Assembly: GCA_963800325.1 (NCBI GenBank)
Contig: CAWDAQ010000008.1
Location: forward strand, 67,817-131,816
DNA length: 64,000 nucleotides
Reading direction: 5' to 3'
From: CAWDAQ01 sp963800325
GTDB taxonomy: Bacteria > Actinomycetota > Actinomycetes > Actinomycetales > Dermatophilaceae
How positions within the stretch are numbered: position 1 is the stretch's first letter; each line of letters begins with the position of its first letter. Both the position numbers and the translations under genes were made by a program. The notes under the pieces are model-generated. The model was given only the letters and a program-made list of their open reading frames with translations, was not told the DNA's origin and made no database searches. This document shows, one piece after another, positions 14,290 to 23,000 of this stretch.

Positions 14290-16740
14290 GTGAAGAAGCG
14301 ACAGCTAGGCGTGGTGTCGGGCGCGGTGGTGTCCGCGTTCGCGCTGGCCCTGACGCCCAACGCCGCGCACGCCGCCACCGACACGGTGTCGCACGTACCC
14401 GCCAAGCCGGGGTCGACCCCCGTCAGCGGCGCCCCGCGCGAGGACAACCTGCCGAACCCGCTCGCCGAGGCCCAGAGCGCGCTGCGCGAGGAGGCCGTGC
14501 AGAAGCTCCTCGACGGCAAGGCGAGCGTCGTCACCCGGGGTGGGCAGAAGGTCATCAAACTCGAGACCGACAGCCGGGGGGCGAAGAAGCACGGCGACGA
14601 CGGCCACGGGAAGCACCACGGGAAGGGGCGGGGCGGCCACCACAAGGGCCACCACGGCCACGAAGGGCACCACGGCCACGAAGGGCACCACGGCCACCAC
14701 GGCCGGGACTGGAGCCACGGTCACCACCAGGGCAAGGACAAGTACGTCCTCTACGACACCGACCGCAAGGAGTCGATCTTCACGGTCCTCGCCGACTTCG
14801 GGGACAAGGTCGACCCGCGCACCGGCGGGGACGCGGGCCCGGTGCACAACCAGATCCCGAAGCCGGACCGCGCCTACGACGGCAGCGCGAGCGACGACAA
14901 CTCGACGTACTGGCTGCCGGACTTCGACCGCGCCCACTACCGGGACATGATGTTCGGCGACGGCGAGTCCTTCAAGGACTTCTACGAGCACCAGTCCAAC
15001 GGCCGCTTCACCGTCGACGGCGACGTCTCGGACTGGGTCACGGTGCCCTACAACGAGGCGCGCTACGGCTCGAACGACATCGCCGAGTCCGACGGCTACT
15101 GGAACTTCGTCAAGGACACGGTGAACGCCTGGTACGACGACCAGAAGGCGCAGGGCAAGTCCGACGCCCAGATCAAGGACTACCTTGCCCAGTTCGACCA
15201 GGTCGACCGGTACGACTACGACGGCGACGGCAACTTCAACGAGCCCGACGGCTACATCGACCACTTCCAGGCGATCCACGCCGGTGAGGGCGAGGAGGCC
15301 GGTGCCGGCGACGACAAGATCTGGTCCCACCGCTGGTACGCCTACAGCAACCTCATGGGCAAGGCCGGCCCCGGCTCCAACCCCGCCGGGGGCGTCCAGA
15401 TCGGCGACACCGGCATGTGGGTCGGCGACTACACCACCGAGCCGGAGAACGGCGGGCTCGGCGTCTTCGCCCACGAGTTCGGCCACGACCTCGGGCTGCC
15501 CGACCTCTACGACACCGCCGGCGGCGACAACAGCACCGGGTTCTGGACGCTGATGAGCGCCGGCTCCTGGCTGGGCCACGGCGGCGACGCGATCGGGACC
15601 ACGCCCGGCTACATGGGCCCGTGGGAGAAGATGCAGCTCGGCTGGCTCGACTACGACGTCGCGCCCTTCGGGAAGAACCGCAACTACACCCTCGGCCCGG
15701 CCGAGCGCGACGGGAAGAACACCCCCCAGGCGCTCGCGGTGCAGCTGCCGGACAAGACGGTGCGGACCGACTACAACACCCCGCACTCGGGCAGCGGCGA
15801 GTGGTGGAGCGGCTCGGCGGACAACCTCAACGTCAGCCTGACCCGCTCCCTCGACCTGACCGGGACGAGCTCGGCCTCGCTCTCGGCGTGGCTCTGGTAC
15901 CACATCGAGTCCGGCTACGACTTCCTCACGCTCGAGGCGAAGCCGGAGGGCGCGGACACGTGGACCCAGGTCGGTGACCTCGTCGACGGCGAGCAGACGA
16001 GCTGGACCCAGAAGACGTGGGACCTCAGCGCCTTCGCCGGCGGCAAGGTCGACGTCCGGTTCCGCTACTACGGCGACGGCGGCGTGCACTACCAGGGCGC
16101 GTTCGTCGACGGCGTCACCGTCACCGCGGACGGCTCGACCGTGCTCACCGACGACGTCGAGTCCGGCGACAACGGCTGGACCGCCGACGGCTGGACCCGG
16201 ATGGGCGGGGCGACGGAGAAGACGGCCACGCACTACTACCTCGCCGAGAACCGGACCTACCAGGACTACGACTCCACCCTGCGGACCGGTCCGTACAACT
16301 TCGGCTGGGGCGACACCCGCCCGAACTTCGTCGAGCGGTTCCCGTACCAGAACGGCATGGTCGTCTGGTACATCGACAACGAGTACGAGGACAACAACAC
16401 CTCCGTCCACCCGGGCGCCGGCCAGGTGCTCCCCGTGGACGCCCGGCCGGGGAACCTCGTGTTCCCCGACGGGTCCCAGCTCGCCAACCGGCGGCAGGTG
16501 TTCGACGCCAGCTTCGGCCAGGACCGGACGGACCCGGTGACGTTCCACCACAACGGCACCCCGCTGCACGTGGGGTCCCGGCGGCCGATGCCGACCTTCA
16601 CCGACAGCGACCCGGACCGCTACTACGACCCGAGCAACAAGCTCAGCTCGGTCAAGGTCGCCGGCACCGGCACCTCGGTGACGGTGGCCCGCACCAGCCA
16701 CGACCGGCTGCGCATGATGCTGAAGGTCCGCTTCCACTGA
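14290..16740 (+). CDS. Secreted M6-family (immune inhibitor A-like) metalloprotease
   Basis: This 816-aa exported zinc protease has a signal peptide (KKRQ charge, hydrophobic core, cleavage near NAAHA, residues 27-31). A prodomain-like segment follows, then a His/Gly/Lys-rich stretch (about residues 98-150). The M6 catalytic domain carries the zinc motif HEFGHDLGLPD beginning at H395, with upstream YDYDGDGNFNEPDGYIDH (a possible calcium site). A beta-sandwich region (residues about 510-625, LWYHIESGYDF...) resembles the MAM-like domains of immune inhibitor A. Start GTG 14290 follows GGAGG (14281-14285) and gives an immediate signal peptide; longer starts upstream would bury it. It stands alone. 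The natural substrate is unknown. Confidence 0.9.
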   Translation: MKKRQLGVVSGAVVSAFALALTPNAAHAATDTVSHVPAKPGSTPVSGAPREDNLPNPLAEAQSALREEAVQKLLDGKASVVTRGGQKVIKLETDSRGAKKHGDDGHGKHHGKGRGGHHKGHHGHEGHHGHEGHHGHHGRDWSHGHHQGKDKYVLYDTDRKESIFTVLADFGDKVDPRTGGDAGPVHNQIPKPDRAYDGSASDDNSTYWLPDFDRAHYRDMMFGDGESFKDFYEHQSNGRFTVDGDVSDWVTVPYNEARYGSNDIAESDGYWNFVKDTVNAWYDDQKAQGKSDAQIKDYLAQFDQVDRYDYDGDGNFNEPDGYIDHFQAIHAGEGEEAGAGDDKIWSHRWYAYSNLMGKAGPGSNPAGGVQIGDTGMWVGDYTTEPENGGLGVFAHEFGHDLGLPDLYDTAGGDNSTGFWTLMSAGSWLGHGGDAIGTTPGYMGPWEKMQLGWLDYDVAPFGKNRNYTLGPAERDGKNTPQALAVQLPDKTVRTDYNTPHSGSGEWWSGSADNLNVSLTRSLDLTGTSSASLSAWLWYHIESGYDFLTLEAKPEGADTWTQVGDLVDGEQTSWTQKTWDLSAFAGGKVDVRFRYYGDGGVHYQGAFVDGVTVTADGSTVLTDDVESGDNGWTADGWTRMGGATEKTATHYYLAENRTYQDYDSTLRTGPYNFGWGDTRPNFVERFPYQNGMVVWYIDNEYEDNNTSVHPGAGQVLPVDARPGNLVFPDGSQLANRRQVFDASFGQDRTDPVTFHHNGTPLHVGSRRPMPTFTDSDPDRYYDPSNKLSSVKVAGTGTSVTVARTSHDRLRMMLKVRFH

Positions 16741-16867
16741 CGGACCTCGGCACCCGGTGACCCGTCCGCAGCGGCGGGGCGGTGGGGGCCCCGGGGGCGC
16801 GGCGACGCGCTCCCGGGGCCCTGTCGCGTCCGCGCCTCCCCGGCCCCGACCCGCCCCGTCCGGCCCC

Positions 16868-16873
16868 TAGGCT
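16868..16873 (+). promoter_or_regulatory. -10 element of a leaderless promoter (FAD oxidoreductase)
   Basis: TAGGCT ends 7 nt before ATG 16881. Confidence 0.55.
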
Positions 16874-16880
16874 GAGCGGC

Positions 16881-18437
16881 ATGGTCTACGACGACATCGT
16901 GGTCGGCGCCGGGCACAACGGCCTGACCGCCGCGGCCGTCCTCGCCCGGGCGGGGCGCCGCGTGCTCGTCCTCGAGGCCGCCGACCACGTCGGTGGCGCC
17001 GCTACCTCGGCGCGGGTCTTCCCCGGGGTCGAGGCCGACCTGTCCCGGTACTCCTACCTCGTCTCGCTGCTGCCCCGCAGCCTCGCCGCGGAGCTCGACC
17101 TCGACCTGCGCCTCGTCCGGCGCCGGGTCTCCTCCTACACCCCGGTGCCCGGTGACCCGTCCCGCGGCCTCCTCGTCGACGACGGGGACGCGAGGGCGAC
17201 CGCCGACTCCTTCAGGCGGGTCTGCGGCGAGGGCTCCCCGGATCCCGCCGCGTGGGCCGCCTTCGGCGAGCGGCTCGGCGGCCTCGCGCGCGCCGTGTTC
17301 CCGACCCTCACCGAGCCGCTGCGCGAGGCCGCCGCGGTGCGCGGCCTCGTGGGCGACGACGCCCTCTTCGACGCCCTGACCACCCGCCCGCTCGGCGAGC
17401 TCGTCGAGGCCACCTTCGCCGACGACACCGTCCGCGGGGTCGCCGCCACCGACGGCCTCATCGGCACCTTCGACCCGCTCACCGGGCCCGGCCTCGCCGC
17501 GAACGTCTGCTTCCTCTACCACGTCATCGGCGGCGGCACCGGGGACTGGGACGTCCCCGTCGGCGGCATGGGCGCGGTCTCCGGTGCGCTCGCCCGGGCC
17601 GCCGAGGCGGCCGGCGCGCAGATCCGCACCTCGACCCCGGTCACCGCGGTCGACCCGGGCGGCGAGCTCGCGACCGTCCACTTCGAGGGCGGCTCCGCGA
17701 CCGCGCGGTCGGTGCTCGCCGGCTGCGCCCCCACCGTCCTCGACGACCTCCTCGCCGCGGCCGGCGCGCCCGGCGTCGCCACCGAGACCGACGTCGAGGG
17801 GTCCCAGCTCAAGATCAACATGCTGCTCACCCGGCTGCCTCGGCTGCGCGAGGAGCGGGTCGCCCCCGAGGACGCGTTCGCAGGCACCCTCCACGTCAAC
17901 GAGGGCTGGAGCCAGCTCGCCGCCGCCCACGCCGCCGCCACCCGGGGCGAGCTGCCCGACCCGCTCCCGTGCGAGGTGTACTGCCACACCCTGAGCGACC
18001 CGAGCATCCTCGGACCGGACCTGGCCGCCTCGGGCGCCCACACCCTCACCCTCTTCGGCCTCCACACCCCGGCCCGGCTGTTCCGCGCCGACCCCGAGGC
18101 CGGCCGCGCCGAGGCGGGCGCTGCCGCGCTGGCCTCCCTGGACTCGGTCCTCGGCGAGCCGATCCGGGACCTGCTCGCCCCGGACGCCGCGGGCCGCCCC
18201 TGCATCGAGGTCCGCACCCCCGTCGACCTCGAGGCCGACGTGGGGCTGCCCGGCGGCAACATCTTCCACCGCACCCTCCAGTGGCCGTGGGCCGAGGACG
18301 CCGCCGACGTGGGCCGCTGGGGTGTCGAGACCGCCCACCCCCGGGTGCTGCTCGCCGGGGCCGGGGCCCGGCGCGGGGGAGGGGTGTCCGGGATCCCCGG
18401 CCACAACGCCGCCCGCGCGGTCCTCGAGCGGGCGTGA
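16881..18437 (+). CDS. Phytoene desaturase-like FAD-dependent oxidoreductase
   Basis: This 518-aa flavoprotein has an N-terminal FAD-binding dinucleotide fold (DIVVGAGHNGLTAA at residues 5-18, then LVLEAADHVGGAA). A C-terminal GLPGGNIFHRTLQW...GAGARRGGGVSGIPGHNAA segment is typical of the CrtI/PYROXD2-like group. These proteins resemble carotenoid desaturases, but most actinobacterial members without neighbouring crt genes have no assigned substrate, and no carotenoid genes lie nearby. Start ATG 16881 follows a -10 TAGGCT by 7 nt. An inverted repeat that may end its transcript lies at 18458-18491. Confidence 0.82.
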   Translation: MVYDDIVVGAGHNGLTAAAVLARAGRRVLVLEAADHVGGAATSARVFPGVEADLSRYSYLVSLLPRSLAAELDLDLRLVRRRVSSYTPVPGDPSRGLLVDDGDARATADSFRRVCGEGSPDPAAWAAFGERLGGLARAVFPTLTEPLREAAAVRGLVGDDALFDALTTRPLGELVEATFADDTVRGVAATDGLIGTFDPLTGPGLAANVCFLYHVIGGGTGDWDVPVGGMGAVSGALARAAEAAGAQIRTSTPVTAVDPGGELATVHFEGGSATARSVLAGCAPTVLDDLLAAAGAPGVATETDVEGSQLKINMLLTRLPRLREERVAPEDAFAGTLHVNEGWSQLAAAHAAATRGELPDPLPCEVYCHTLSDPSILGPDLAASGAHTLTLFGLHTPARLFRADPEAGRAEAGAAALASLDSVLGEPIRDLLAPDAAGRPCIEVRTPVDLEADVGLPGGNIFHRTLQWPWAEDAADVGRWGVETAHPRVLLAGAGARRGGGVSGIPGHNAARAVLERA

Positions 18438-18457
18438 CCGCGCGCGCCCGCGCCGCC

Positions 18458-18491
18458 GTGTTTCCGGCGGGTCGTAACCCCCCGGAAACAC
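18458..18491 (+). promoter_or_regulatory. Candidate GlnR site / inverted repeat upstream of glnA2
   Basis: GTAAC (18474-18478), six bases, then GAAAC (18485-18489) matches the actinobacterial GlnR half-site pattern GTnAC-n6-GnAAC. It sits within a 10-bp inverted repeat, GTGTTTCCGG (18458-18467) and CCGGAAACAC (18482-18491). The position, 21-55 nt before the glnA2 start, fits nitrogen control. The same palindrome could instead terminate the upstream gene. Confidence 0.5.
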
Positions 18492-18512
18492 GACTAGGAG
18501 AGGATGCGCGTC

Positions 18513-19850
18513 ATGGATCGTCAGCAGGAGTTCGTGCTGCGGACCATCGAGGAACGCGACATCCGCTTCGTGCGGCTGTGGTTCACCGATGTCCTCGGCA
18601 CCCTCAAGTCCGTGGCCATCGCCCCCGCCGAGCTCGAGGGCGCCTTCGCCGAGGGCATCGGCTTCGACGGCTCGGCCATCGAGGGCTTCGCCCGGGTGTA
18701 CGAGGCCGACATGCTCGCCAAGCCCGACCCGTCGACGTTCCAGGTCCTGCCCTGGCGCGGCGAGCACCCGGGCACGGCACGGATGTTCTGCGACATCACC
18801 CTGCCCGACGGCGAGCCGAGCATGGCCGACCCCCGCTACGTCCTGCAGCGCGCGCTCGGCAAGGCCGGCGACATGGGGTTCACCTTCTACACCCACCCCG
18901 AGATCGAGTTCTACCTCGTCAACCCGGGCTCCCGGCCGGGGGAGCGGCCCGAGCCGGTCGACCACGCCGGGTACTTCGACCATGTCCCGCACGGCGCCGG
19001 GCACGACTTCCGCCGGGCCGCGATCACCATGCTGGAGTCGGTGGGGATCTCGGTCGAGTTCAGCCACCACGAGGGGGCGCCTGGGCAGAACGAGATCGAC
19101 CTGCGCTACGCCGACGCCCTCTCCACCGCCGACAACGTCATGACGTTCCGGACGGTCGTCAAGGAGGTCGCGATGGAGCAGGGGCTCTACGCGACCTTCA
19201 TGCCCAAGGTCTTCGCCGAGTACCCCGGCTCGGGCATGCACACCCACATGTCCCTGTTCGAGGGGGAGGCCAACGCCTTCCACGAGCCCGGCGCGCCCTA
19301 CCAGCTCTCGACGGTCGGCCGGCAGTTCATCGCCGGCCTGCTCCGGCACGGCGCCGAGCTCACCGCCGTGACGAACCAGTGGGTCAACTCCTACAAGCGC
19401 CTCTGGGGCGGCGGCGAGGCGCCGGCGCACCTGACGTGGGGGCACAACAACCGCTCCGCGATGGTCCGGGTGCCGATGTACAAGCCGCTCAAGGGGCAGA
19501 GCAGCCGGGTCGAGCTGCGCAGCATCGACGCGGCCGCGAACCCCTACCTCGCGTTCGCGGTCATGCTGTGGGCCGGGCTGAAGGGCATCGAGGAGGGCTA
19601 CGAGCTGCCCCGCGAGACCGAGGACGACGTGTGGAGCCTCACCCCCCGGGAGCGACGCGCCATGGGGATCGAGCCGCTGCCCGGCTCGCTGCACGAGGCG
19701 ATCGGCGTCATGGAGCGCAGCGACCTCGTCGCCGAGGCCCTCGGCGAGCACGTCTTCGACTTCTTCCTGCGGAACAAGCGCCAGGAGTGGGACGACTACC
19801 GGGCCCAGGTCACCGCGTTCGAGCTCGAGCGCTACCTCCCCCGGCTCTGA
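18513..19850 (+). CDS. glnA2: Glutamine synthetase, GlnA2 type
   Basis: This 445-aa cytosolic enzyme of the glutamine synthetase family is very close in pattern to mycobacterial GlnA2 (Rv2222c): MDRQQEFVLRTIEERDI at the start, GFDGSAIEGFARV, HPEIEFYL, SHHEGAPGQNEIDL, THMSLFEG and a C-terminal VFDFFLRNKRQEW. The type I adenylylation motif (NLYDLPPEE) is not recognisable; the region reads EDDVWSLTPRERR, so control by adenylylation is doubtful although glnE follows. Start ATG 18513 gives the family N terminus with GGAGAGG 9 nt upstream; ATG 18504 is an in-frame alternative. Activity on glutamate versus polyamines or other amines is not decided by sequence. Confidence 0.88.
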   Translation: MDRQQEFVLRTIEERDIRFVRLWFTDVLGTLKSVAIAPAELEGAFAEGIGFDGSAIEGFARVYEADMLAKPDPSTFQVLPWRGEHPGTARMFCDITLPDGEPSMADPRYVLQRALGKAGDMGFTFYTHPEIEFYLVNPGSRPGERPEPVDHAGYFDHVPHGAGHDFRRAAITMLESVGISVEFSHHEGAPGQNEIDLRYADALSTADNVMTFRTVVKEVAMEQGLYATFMPKVFAEYPGSGMHTHMSLFEGEANAFHEPGAPYQLSTVGRQFIAGLLRHGAELTAVTNQWVNSYKRLWGGGEAPAHLTWGHNNRSAMVRVPMYKPLKGQSSRVELRSIDAAANPYLAFAVMLWAGLKGIEEGYELPRETEDDVWSLTPRERRAMGIEPLPGSLHEAIGVMERSDLVAEALGEHVFDFFLRNKRQEWDDYRAQVTAFELERYLPRL

Positions 19851-19882
19851 CGGCGCCCCGCCGCGCGGTGGGGACGGGTGGG

Positions 19883-19888
19883 TAGATT
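19883..19888 (+). promoter_or_regulatory. -10 element of the leaderless glnE promoter
   Basis: TAGATT ends 6 nt before GTG 19895. Confidence 0.6.
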
Positions 19889-19894
19889 GCCCGC

Positions 19895-22800
19895 GTGACC
19901 CCGCGCGCCACCACGACCCTCGCCGCCCTCGCCCGGCTCGGGTTCGCCGACCCGGAGGGCGCCGAGCGGCACCTGGGCGACCCCGCGATCGAGGGCCTCG
20001 TCGACCCGCTCGACGACACCTTCTCCGACGGCCTCGCCGACGCCCTGGGCCACGTCGCCGACCCCGACCTCGCCCTGCTCGCGCTCGTGCGCCTCATGGA
20101 CGCCCTGCGGCGGCGGGACCTCGACGCCGACGACGAGACCCACGCCTCCGAGCTGTACGCGGCGCTGCGCCAGTCCGGGCCGGCCCGGCGCCGGCTGCTC
20201 GCGGTGCTCGGCGCGTCCCGGGCCCTCGGCGACCACCTCGTCGCCCACCCCGAGCACTGGCGGGACGTCACGACCGCGAGCCGGCGCTCGGTCGCCGAGC
20301 GCGTCGACCACGTCCGCGGCGCGGTCGCCGAGCCCGGCGACCTCGACGCCCGGGACGCGCTGCGGGTCGCCTACCGGCGCGAGCTGCTCGGGATCGCCGC
20401 CCTCGACCTCACCGGCGAGGACTCGGTCGCCGAGCTGCCCGACACCGCGGCGGCGCTCGCCGACCTCGCCGAGGCCGCGCTCGAGGCCGCCACCGACATC
20501 GCCCGCGCGAGCGTCCCGGGGTCCGAGCGCTGCCGGTTCGCCGTCATCGGGATGGGCAAGACCGGCGGGCGCGAGCTGAACTACGTCAGCGACGTCGACG
20601 TCATCTTCGTCGCCGAGGCCGCGGGCGGGCACGACGACGACGAGGCCCGCGCGCTCGAGGTCGCCACCCAGGTCGCGACGACCCTGATGCGCACGTGCTC
20701 GGCGTCGACGGCGCACGGCACGCTGTGGCCGGTCGACGCCGCGCTGCGTCCCGAGGGCAAGCAGGGGCCGCTCGTGCGCACCGTCGCCAGCCACGTGACG
20801 TACTACGAGCGGTGGGCGAAGACGTGGGAGTTCCAGGCGCTGCTGAAGGCCCGCGCGGTCGCGGGCGACCGGGAGCTCGCCGAGCGCTACCTCGCCGCGG
20901 TCCGGCCCCTGGTCTGGGACGCCGCCTCCCGGGAGAACTTCGTCGAGGACGTCCAGTCGATGCGCCGGCGGGTGGAGGACCACGTGCCCGCCGCGGAGGC
21001 AGAACGGCAGCTCAAGCTCGGCCGGGGCGGCCTGCGGGACGTCGAGTTCAGCGTCCAGCTCCTCCAGCTCGTCCACGGGCGGGCCGACGAGAGCCTGCGC
21101 TCGGGCACGACCCTCGAGGGGCTCGCGGCGCTCTCGGCCGGGGGGTACGTCGGGCGGGACGACGCCGCCGTCCTCGACGAGGCGTACCGGTTCCTGCGCA
21201 CCCTCGAGCACCGCATCCAGCTCTTCCGGCTCCGCCGGACCCACCTGATGCCGACGTCCCAGCCCGACCTGCGCCGCCTCGGCCGCGCCGTCGGGCTGCG
21301 CAGCGACCCGGCCTCGGACGTCGTCGAGCGCTGGCAGCAGCACGCCCGCGAGGTCCGCCGGCTGCACGAGCGGCTCTTCTACCGCCCGCTGCTCAGCGCC
21401 GCGGCGCGGCTGTCGACGACGGAGGTCCGGCTCACCCCCGAGGCCGCGCGCACCCGCCTGGGGGCCCTGGGGTTCGGGGACCCGGCCGGGGCGCTGCGCC
21501 ACATCGAGTCCCTCACCTCCGGGGTGAGTCGTCGCGCCGCGATCCAGCGCCACCTGCTGCCGGTCATGCTCGGCTGGTTCGCCGACGAGGCCGACCCCGA
21601 CGCCGGCCTGCTCGCGTTCCGGAAGGTCAGCGAGCAGCTCGGCTCGACCCACTGGTACCTCCGCCTGCTCCGGGACGAGGGCTCGGCCGCCGAGCGGCTC
21701 GCCCACGCCCTCGGCCGGAGCAGGTACACCGGCGAGCTGCTGCTCGCCGCCCCCGAGGCGGTGCAGATCCTCGGTGACCCCGGTGGCCTCTCCCCGCGGC
21801 GCCGGGAGGACGTCGTGAAGCGGATGCGGTCCGCGGCGGGCCGCAAGGACGACCCCGACACCGCCGTCGGCGCCGCCCGGGGCATCCGCCGGGCGGAGAT
21901 GTTCCGGGTCGCGGTCGCCGACCTGCTCGGCAACCTCGACCTCGCCGAGGTCGGAGAGGCCCTCACCGACCTCGTCGACGCGACCGTGCAGGTGGCCCTC
22001 GAGGTCGTCTGCCGCGCGGTGGCCGAGCGGCGCGGCGAGGACCTCGTCACCGGCCTCGCGATCATCGGCATGGGCCGGATGGGCGGCCGCGAGGCCGGGT
22101 ACTCCTCCGACGCCGACGTGCTGTTCGTCCACGACCCGAACCCCGGGGCCGACGAGGGCCTCGCCCAGGCGCAGGCCACCGACGTCGTCAAGGAGCTGCG
22201 CCGCGTGCTCGGCACCGCGGGGGCGGACCCGCGCATCGGGCTCGACGCGGACCTGCGCCCGGAGGGCAAGAACGGCCCGCTCGTGCGCTCCCTGGACTCC
22301 TACCGGGCGTACTACGAGCGCTGGTCGCTGACCTGGGAGTCCCAGGCGCTGCTGCGGGCCGCACCGCTCGCGGGAGAGAGCGGCGTCGGGCGACGGTTCG
22401 TCGAGCTCATCGACCCGTTGCGCTGGCCCGAGGGCGGCCTCACCCGCGACCAGGTCCTCGACATCCGCACCCTCAAAGCCCGGATGGAGGCCGAGCGGCT
22501 GCCCCGCGGCGCGGACCGCCGCACCCACTTCAAGCTCGGCACGGGCGGCCTGACCGACGTCGAGTGGACCGTGCAGCTGGTCCAGATGCAGCACGCGCAC
22601 GAGGTCCCGGGGCTGCGGACCACCTCCACGCTCGGCGCGCTCGCCGCGGCCGCCGAGGCGGGGATCGTCGCCGCCGTCGACGCCGAGGCGCTCGCGGAGG
22701 CCTGGCGGCTCGCCTCGCTCATGCGCAACGCCGCCGTCCTGTTCCGCGGCCGCCCGGTGGACGCGGTCCCCACCGACCTGCGCGACGCCGACGGCATGGG

Positions 22801-22933
22801 CCGCATCATGGGACTGCCACCCGGATCCGGGCAGGAGCTCGCCGAGCGCTACCGCCGGGTGGCGCGGCGCTCGCGGGGGGTCGTCGACCGGCTCTTCTAC
22901 GGCCGGGGCGAGGACGACGAGGACTGGGACTGA
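19895..22933 (+). CDS. glnE: Glutamine synthetase adenylyltransferase / adenylyl-removing enzyme
   Basis: This 1012-aa protein has two nucleotidyltransferase domains in tandem, each with its metal motif: GMGKTGGRELNYVSDVD (about residues 217-233) and GMGRMGGREAGYSSDAD (about residues 725-741). Each is followed by a GlnE helical domain with a LKLGRGGLRDVE or KLGTGGLTDVEW segment. This is the full-length bifunctional GlnE layout (family about 950-1000 aa), which adenylylates and deadenylylates type I glutamine synthetase according to nitrogen status. Start GTG 19895 follows TAGATT by 6 nt, giving a leaderless message. It follows glnA2 by 44 bp, the arrangement known in mycobacteria. Confidence 0.93.
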   Translation: MTPRATTTLAALARLGFADPEGAERHLGDPAIEGLVDPLDDTFSDGLADALGHVADPDLALLALVRLMDALRRRDLDADDETHASELYAALRQSGPARRRLLAVLGASRALGDHLVAHPEHWRDVTTASRRSVAERVDHVRGAVAEPGDLDARDALRVAYRRELLGIAALDLTGEDSVAELPDTAAALADLAEAALEAATDIARASVPGSERCRFAVIGMGKTGGRELNYVSDVDVIFVAEAAGGHDDDEARALEVATQVATTLMRTCSASTAHGTLWPVDAALRPEGKQGPLVRTVASHVTYYERWAKTWEFQALLKARAVAGDRELAERYLAAVRPLVWDAASRENFVEDVQSMRRRVEDHVPAAEAERQLKLGRGGLRDVEFSVQLLQLVHGRADESLRSGTTLEGLAALSAGGYVGRDDAAVLDEAYRFLRTLEHRIQLFRLRRTHLMPTSQPDLRRLGRAVGLRSDPASDVVERWQQHAREVRRLHERLFYRPLLSAAARLSTTEVRLTPEAARTRLGALGFGDPAGALRHIESLTSGVSRRAAIQRHLLPVMLGWFADEADPDAGLLAFRKVSEQLGSTHWYLRLLRDEGSAAERLAHALGRSRYTGELLLAAPEAVQILGDPGGLSPRRREDVVKRMRSAAGRKDDPDTAVGAARGIRRAEMFRVAVADLLGNLDLAEVGEALTDLVDATVQVALEVVCRAVAERRGEDLVTGLAIIGMGRMGGREAGYSSDADVLFVHDPNPGADEGLAQAQATDVVKELRRVLGTAGADPRIGLDADLRPEGKNGPLVRSLDSYRAYYERWSLTWESQALLRAAPLAGESGVGRRFVELIDPLRWPEGGLTRDQVLDIRTLKARMEAERLPRGADRRTHFKLGTGGLTDVEWTVQLVQMQHAHEVPGLRTTSTLGALAAAAEAGIVAAVDAEALAEAWRLASLMRNAAVLFRGRPVDAVPTDLRDADGMGRIMGLPPGSGQELAERYRRVARRSRGVVDRLFYGRGEDDEDWD

Positions 22934-22988
22934 CCCGGAGGCCTCTTCCGCGGTCCGGACGAGCGGGAGCGCGAGCCTTCGCGCGACC

Positions 22989-22994
22989 TAGACT
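22989..22994 (+). promoter_or_regulatory. -10 element of the leaderless his operon promoter
   Basis: TAGACT ends 6 nt before ATG 23001 of hisD. There is no room for an attenuation leader between this promoter and the gene. Confidence 0.6.
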
Positions 22995-23000
22995 TGGGCC

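Noticed and set aside
16623..19751. A 1042-residue open frame on the minus strand
   Set aside because: It is antisense to the M6 protease end, the FAD oxidoreductase and glnA2. It has the Gly/Arg/Val-rich composition of GC-skewed shadow frames and no family motifs.
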